This document shows, piece after piece, positions 13,906 to 13,966 of a stretch of 13,966 nucleotides of DNA. The DNA is taken from NCBI GenBank assembly GCA_945983015.1, contig CAMFSN010000035.1, positions 1-13,966 of the forward strand, in the 5' to 3' direction. Numbering within the stretch: position 1 is the first letter of the stretch; every line of letters starts with the position of its first letter. A model generated the notes under the pieces. It was not told the DNA's origin. It did not search any database and worked only from the letters and a program-made list of their open reading frames with translations. Source of the DNA: an uncultured Bacteroidales bacterium (GTDB lineage Bacteria; Bacteroidota; Bacteroidia; Bacteroidales; UBA932). The position numbers and the translations under genes were made by a program.

Positions 13906-13966
13906 ATTATATAATTCTTTTCTTCAGAGTCAAGTATTATATATACGATAAGTTTCATAAAAAAGT
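13906..13966 (-). other. AT-rich leader of queA, open to the right edge
   Basis: A 61-base AT-rich stretch above queA. On the minus strand one frame is open from the edge and ends in a TGA that overlaps the queA ATG by 4 bases (ATGA). An ATG within it at 13958 would give an 18-aa product (MKLIVYIILDSEEKNYII). This could be the tail of an upstream gene in an operon with queA, a short leader ORF, or chance. I see no exact TAnnTTTG box. Confidence 0.4.

Noticed and set aside
1..13966. Defence island, prophage, integrative element or CRISPR array
   Set aside because: No integrase, transposase, phage structural gene, toxin-antitoxin pair, repeat-spacer pattern or tRNA attachment site is seen. DprA alone does not indicate a defence or mobile system.

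Overview
The window is a compact stretch of chromosome from a Bacteroidota bacterium, most likely a member of the Bacteroidales. The signs are a LytTR-type protein with an N-terminal membrane domain, the order exbB / small membrane protein / exbD / exbD, a TonB-like protein with a coiled-coil instead of a Pro-rich spacer, A-rich leaders without clear Shine-Dalgarno sequences, and TAnnTTTG promoter boxes. I see no transposase, integrase, CRISPR array, rRNA or tRNA, and nothing that marks a transferred island. No stretch over 300 bases lacks a gene.

Left edge (1-320): the 5' end of a LytTR-type membrane regulator runs leftward out of the window. It is divergent from a four-gene rightward cluster (302-5219): an unknown membrane-anchored protein, an AMP-forming fatty acyl-CoA ligase, a dCMP deaminase and an S41 C-terminal processing protease. 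Gaps are 1 base or overlaps, so it is probably one operon. Its last gene overlaps the end of the leftward cluster by 14 bases, and its probable terminator lies inside the opposing gene.

Everything from 5206 to 13905 is on the minus strand. In transcription order (right to left): queA (queuosine tRNA modification), an unknown acidic 151-aa protein, dprA (ssDNA/RecA loader), a TatD-family hydrolase, then exbB, a four-helix membrane protein and two exbD genes. A hairpin with a U-tract separates these from asnS, udk (uridine kinase) and a tonB-like gene. ExbB, two ExbDs and the TonB-like protein are the parts of an energy-transducing system that uses the proton gradient to drive outer-membrane transporters; the 146-aa membrane protein within the operon is probably an accessory part of unknown function.

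Most of the window is housekeeping. I did not find a convincing new system. The points worth a second look are the back-to-back promoters near 282-320, the hairpin with a possible alternative fold just before asnS, the terminator embedded in an opposing gene near 5280, and three proteins of unknown function (302-1606, 9084-9524, 12396-12851).
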